This document shows, one piece after another, positions 63,101-64,000 of a stretch of 64,000 bases of DNA. The stretch's first letter is position 1, and every line of letters begins with the position of its first letter. Source of the DNA: an uncultured Gammaproteobacteria bacterium (GTDB lineage Bacteria; Pseudomonadota; Gammaproteobacteria; Pseudomonadales; Porticoccaceae); the NCBI GenBank assembly GCA_913058345.1, contig CAJXQR010000006.1, positions 1-64,000 of the forward strand, given 5' to 3'. The notes under the pieces are model-generated. The model was not told the origin of the DNA, did not search any database, and was given only the letters and a program-made list of their open reading frames with translations. The position numbers were made by a program, and so were the translations under genes.

Positions 63101-63469
63101 GAGAGCGAAGAACACGTTCGCCTTAATGATGATTACCTCATCAAACCGATTCGGGATAACGCCGTGTTGGACAAAGTAGCTTCGGCGCTGAATTTGCAGT
63201 GGTGTTACGAAACCGACTTGGATCAGAGTGTGGACATTACTGAGTCAATGCAGGTCACGCGTGTCGATTTGTTTCATGGCGTCAGCGAGAGTGACTGCCG
63301 TGAATTAATCGAGATGGCGGAGCTGGGTTTTATTGAGGGCTTGGAAAGAGTGCTCAAGCGATTGGAGAAAAACGACGAAACCGAACGTTTCGTCGCGTTG
63401 ATGCGTCGCCATCTGGGTCGATATCAATTTGCAGAGATCGTTTCTATTAATAAAAAGGCATTGTTGTAA
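60104..63469 (+). CDS. Hybrid histidine kinase with N-terminal NCS1 transporter domain, 1121 aa
   Basis: Residues about 1-480 form a complete NCS1 (cytosine/purine permease) transporter domain with about 12 membrane segments (ANTALGAISFLALEAIGGAI; GFGYMGSTITSLIYASFTFI). A Cys-rich, zinc-finger-like stretch follows near residues 497-537 (CKVCENAFEHEDMALCPAYG and CSLCCSLDARCHDQC). Two more membrane segments lead to HisKA (SHELRTPLNSMLGYAQLL, His681), a HATPase domain (NLLSNAVKYTQQGTV; GTGLGLTISQLL) and a receiver domain with Asp967 (LFLDVSMPGMDGWELAKRL). It probably senses a nucleobase, urea or amide and signals to the coupled response regulator. Confidence 0.93.
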   Translation: MSEQHIFKARRNYNRWVANQTLEDYALRFTAKSARRWSTTRVANTALGAISFLALEAIGGAITLHYGFDNTVAAVLVVTLIIFFTGLPICYYAARYGVDIDLLSRGAGFGYMGSTITSLIYASFTFIFFALEAAIMASALQLLFGLPVSIGYLISALVVIPLATHGITFISRFQLWTQPFWLILQLSPFVFILYHEWSAVDRWTQYPGAASLEAGGFNVIFFGAASGVLFALMAQIGEQVDFLRFLPKPNKNNRTRWWLGLIAAGPGWILVGAMKILAGSFLAVLALSHGVPEHLADDPTQMYQVAFGYLTQSPAVALALSGIFVIICQLKINVTNAYAGSIAWSNFFSRLTHSHPGRVVWLVFNVIIALLLMELGVYGALENILGTYSNVAVAWVGALVADLVINKPLGYSPKHIEFKRAHLYDINPVGIGAMLSGSALGILSYVGLFGELAQAFSPYIALLTAFVVSPLIASATKGRYYIARTATVLAGDNDAVLCKVCENAFEHEDMALCPAYGGAICSLCCSLDARCHDQCKLGARFSEQLTRFVAAILPQPIALRANPRLLQFFGYFALITGIIAILFWFVYYQVPLSDANAKNIVASILSQVFLLLLIVVGVLTWLFVLANESRQFALHESQRQTDLLSQEINAHEKTDRALQEAKDMADAANQAKSRYLSGLSHELRTPLNSMLGYAQLLEKDVSLTTEQTKKVRLIRGSGDHLADLIEGLLDISRIEAGRLELHREQVPLQELLEELTEMFHQQARAKGIRFEYIVSNNLPDVVIADRKQLRQILINLLSNAVKYTQQGTVTLAVRYRNQVAEFTIRDTGVGIEAHEFNRIFRPFERIRKPGFPQAPGTGLGLTISQLLTDIMGGDISFDSVPGKGSTFRLSLMLFSVSEPTVRVQSDRRIESYSGEQKTLLVVDDDASHRGLISEILSPLGFVVLEAPDAYACLDILDSTDVELLFLDVSMPGMDGWELAKRLRKEGIRAPIIMISANALESEEHVRLNDDYLIKPIRDNAVLDKVASALNLQWCYETDLDQSVDITESMQVTRVDLFHGVSESDCRELIEMAELGFIEGLERVLKRLEKNDETERFVALMRRHLGRYQFAEIVSINKKALL

Positions 63470-64000
63470 TGATCATTAACGAGTCAAAGGGGGTCGTGCT
63501 GGTTGTCGATGATTCCGCTGAATCCCTGGGTATGCTCAACACTGCCTTGGTCGATGAGGGCTATACCGTCTTTGTTGCGATGGATGGCGAACAAGCTCTT
63601 GCGATTGCCGGGCGTATGGTGCCAGACATTGTCTTGATGGACGCGATTATGCCGAACCTGGATGGCTTCGACGCATGTCGGGAGATGAAAAAGAGTAGTG
63701 AGTTGAGCGATGTTCCGGTCATTTTTATGACGGGACTTGACGATACCGAACACGTGCTAATGGGACTGCAGGCCGGCGGCGTTGACTACATTAATAAACC
63801 GATAAATTTGGACGAATTTTTAGCTCGGGTTAAGGTCCATTTGAATAATTCCAGGCTCACACGCAGTGCACGTAGCGCTCTGGATGAAATAGGTCAGTGT
63901 GCTTTGGCTTGCGATATTCATGGTCAAATTGTCTGGGCTACAGTCAGTGCTCGCAAGGTGTTGGCGGCTATCAGTCATGATAGCGATTGGGTAGACATAC
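63469..64000 (+). CDS. Response regulator with PAS-like segment, C-terminus outside window
   Basis: The ATG at 63469 overlaps the kinase stop codon (TAATG), so the two are translationally coupled. A receiver domain covers residues 10-125 with the phospho-acceptor Asp58 (DIVLMDAIMPNLDGFDACRE), Lys near 106 (NKPINLDEF) and PVIFMTGLDDTEHV. A segment LDEIGQCALACDIHGQIVWA has PAS-like character. The frame stays open to the window edge; a LuxR-type HTH is expected beyond it but not visible. It is the likely binder of the 59968-59987 palindrome. Confidence 0.9.
   Translation, partial: MIINESKGVVLVVDDSAESLGMLNTALVDEGYTVFVAMDGEQALAIAGRMVPDIVLMDAIMPNLDGFDACREMKKSSELSDVPVIFMTGLDDTEHVLMGLQAGGVDYINKPINLDEFLARVKVHLNNSRLTRSARSALDEIGQCALACDIHGQIVWATVSARKVLAAISHDSDWVDI

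Overview
The window looks like chromosomal DNA of a marine-type gammaproteobacterium, probably of the Cellvibrionales/Pseudomonadales group. The strongest evidence is the gene order aspS-yebC-ruvC-ruvA-ruvB-ybgC-tolQRAB-pal-cpoB-queE-queC-tRNA-Lys, which from memory is a Pseudomonas-like arrangement. I saw no rRNA, CRISPR array, intact insertion sequence or prophage.

Region 1 (1-14477, all minus strand) is a long, tightly packed gene run that I cannot assign to a named system. In transcription order it encodes a TPR protein with a TonB-like tail, two lipoproteins, a membrane-anchored TPR protein, a PEGA-repeat protein with a formylglycine-enzyme-like domain, a small exported protein, a TolQ/MotA-type proton channel, an Hsp70/actin-like protein, two membrane-anchored von Willebrand A (VWA) proteins, two more lipoproteins and an M48 metalloprotease cut by the window edge. 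The VWA proteins carry a TolR/ExbD-like Asp at the start of their only membrane segment. This suggests an ion-driven envelope machine with VWA domains in place of the usual TolR/ExbD periplasmic domain, and it is the best candidate here for an undescribed system.

Region 2 (14818-32281) is core genome: a YdjM-like membrane hydrolase, a lytic transglycosylase, proS, a HIT protein, an HU-like protein with a basic tail, an FmdB-like zinc ribbon, aspS, yebC, the ruv genes, the complete Tol-Pal system, the queuosine genes queE and queC, and tRNA-Lys with a clear promoter.

Region 3 (32282-46034) is accessory and gene-poor in places. It holds a small acidic repeat lipoprotein, a luciferase-like flavin oxidoreductase, a type II sulfide:quinone oxidoreductase-like protein, a GlcD/GlcF-like pair, a cyclase-family hydrolase, a GlcG/HbpS-like protein, a small Cys-rich protein, a GMC oxidoreductase, a GFA protein, a thioesterase and a CbiX-like protein. 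Several long gaps separate them.

Region 4 (46035-53635) begins with a light/DNA-repair operon (DUF523-DUF1722 protein, MerR regulator, photolyase, lipocalin) behind a palindromic operator that resembles LitR/CarH-type sites. It continues with a protein-quality operon (two Hsp20 chaperones and a Do-type protease) and an FmdB protein.

Region 5 (53282-64000) is a short-chain amide or urea utilisation locus: formamidase FmdA, FmdB and a five-gene UrtABCDE/FmdDEF-type ABC transporter. It faces a divergent hybrid histidine kinase that has an entire NCS1 transporter as its sensor, followed by a translationally coupled response regulator that runs off the window. A perfect 20-bp palindrome lies between the two divergent units.
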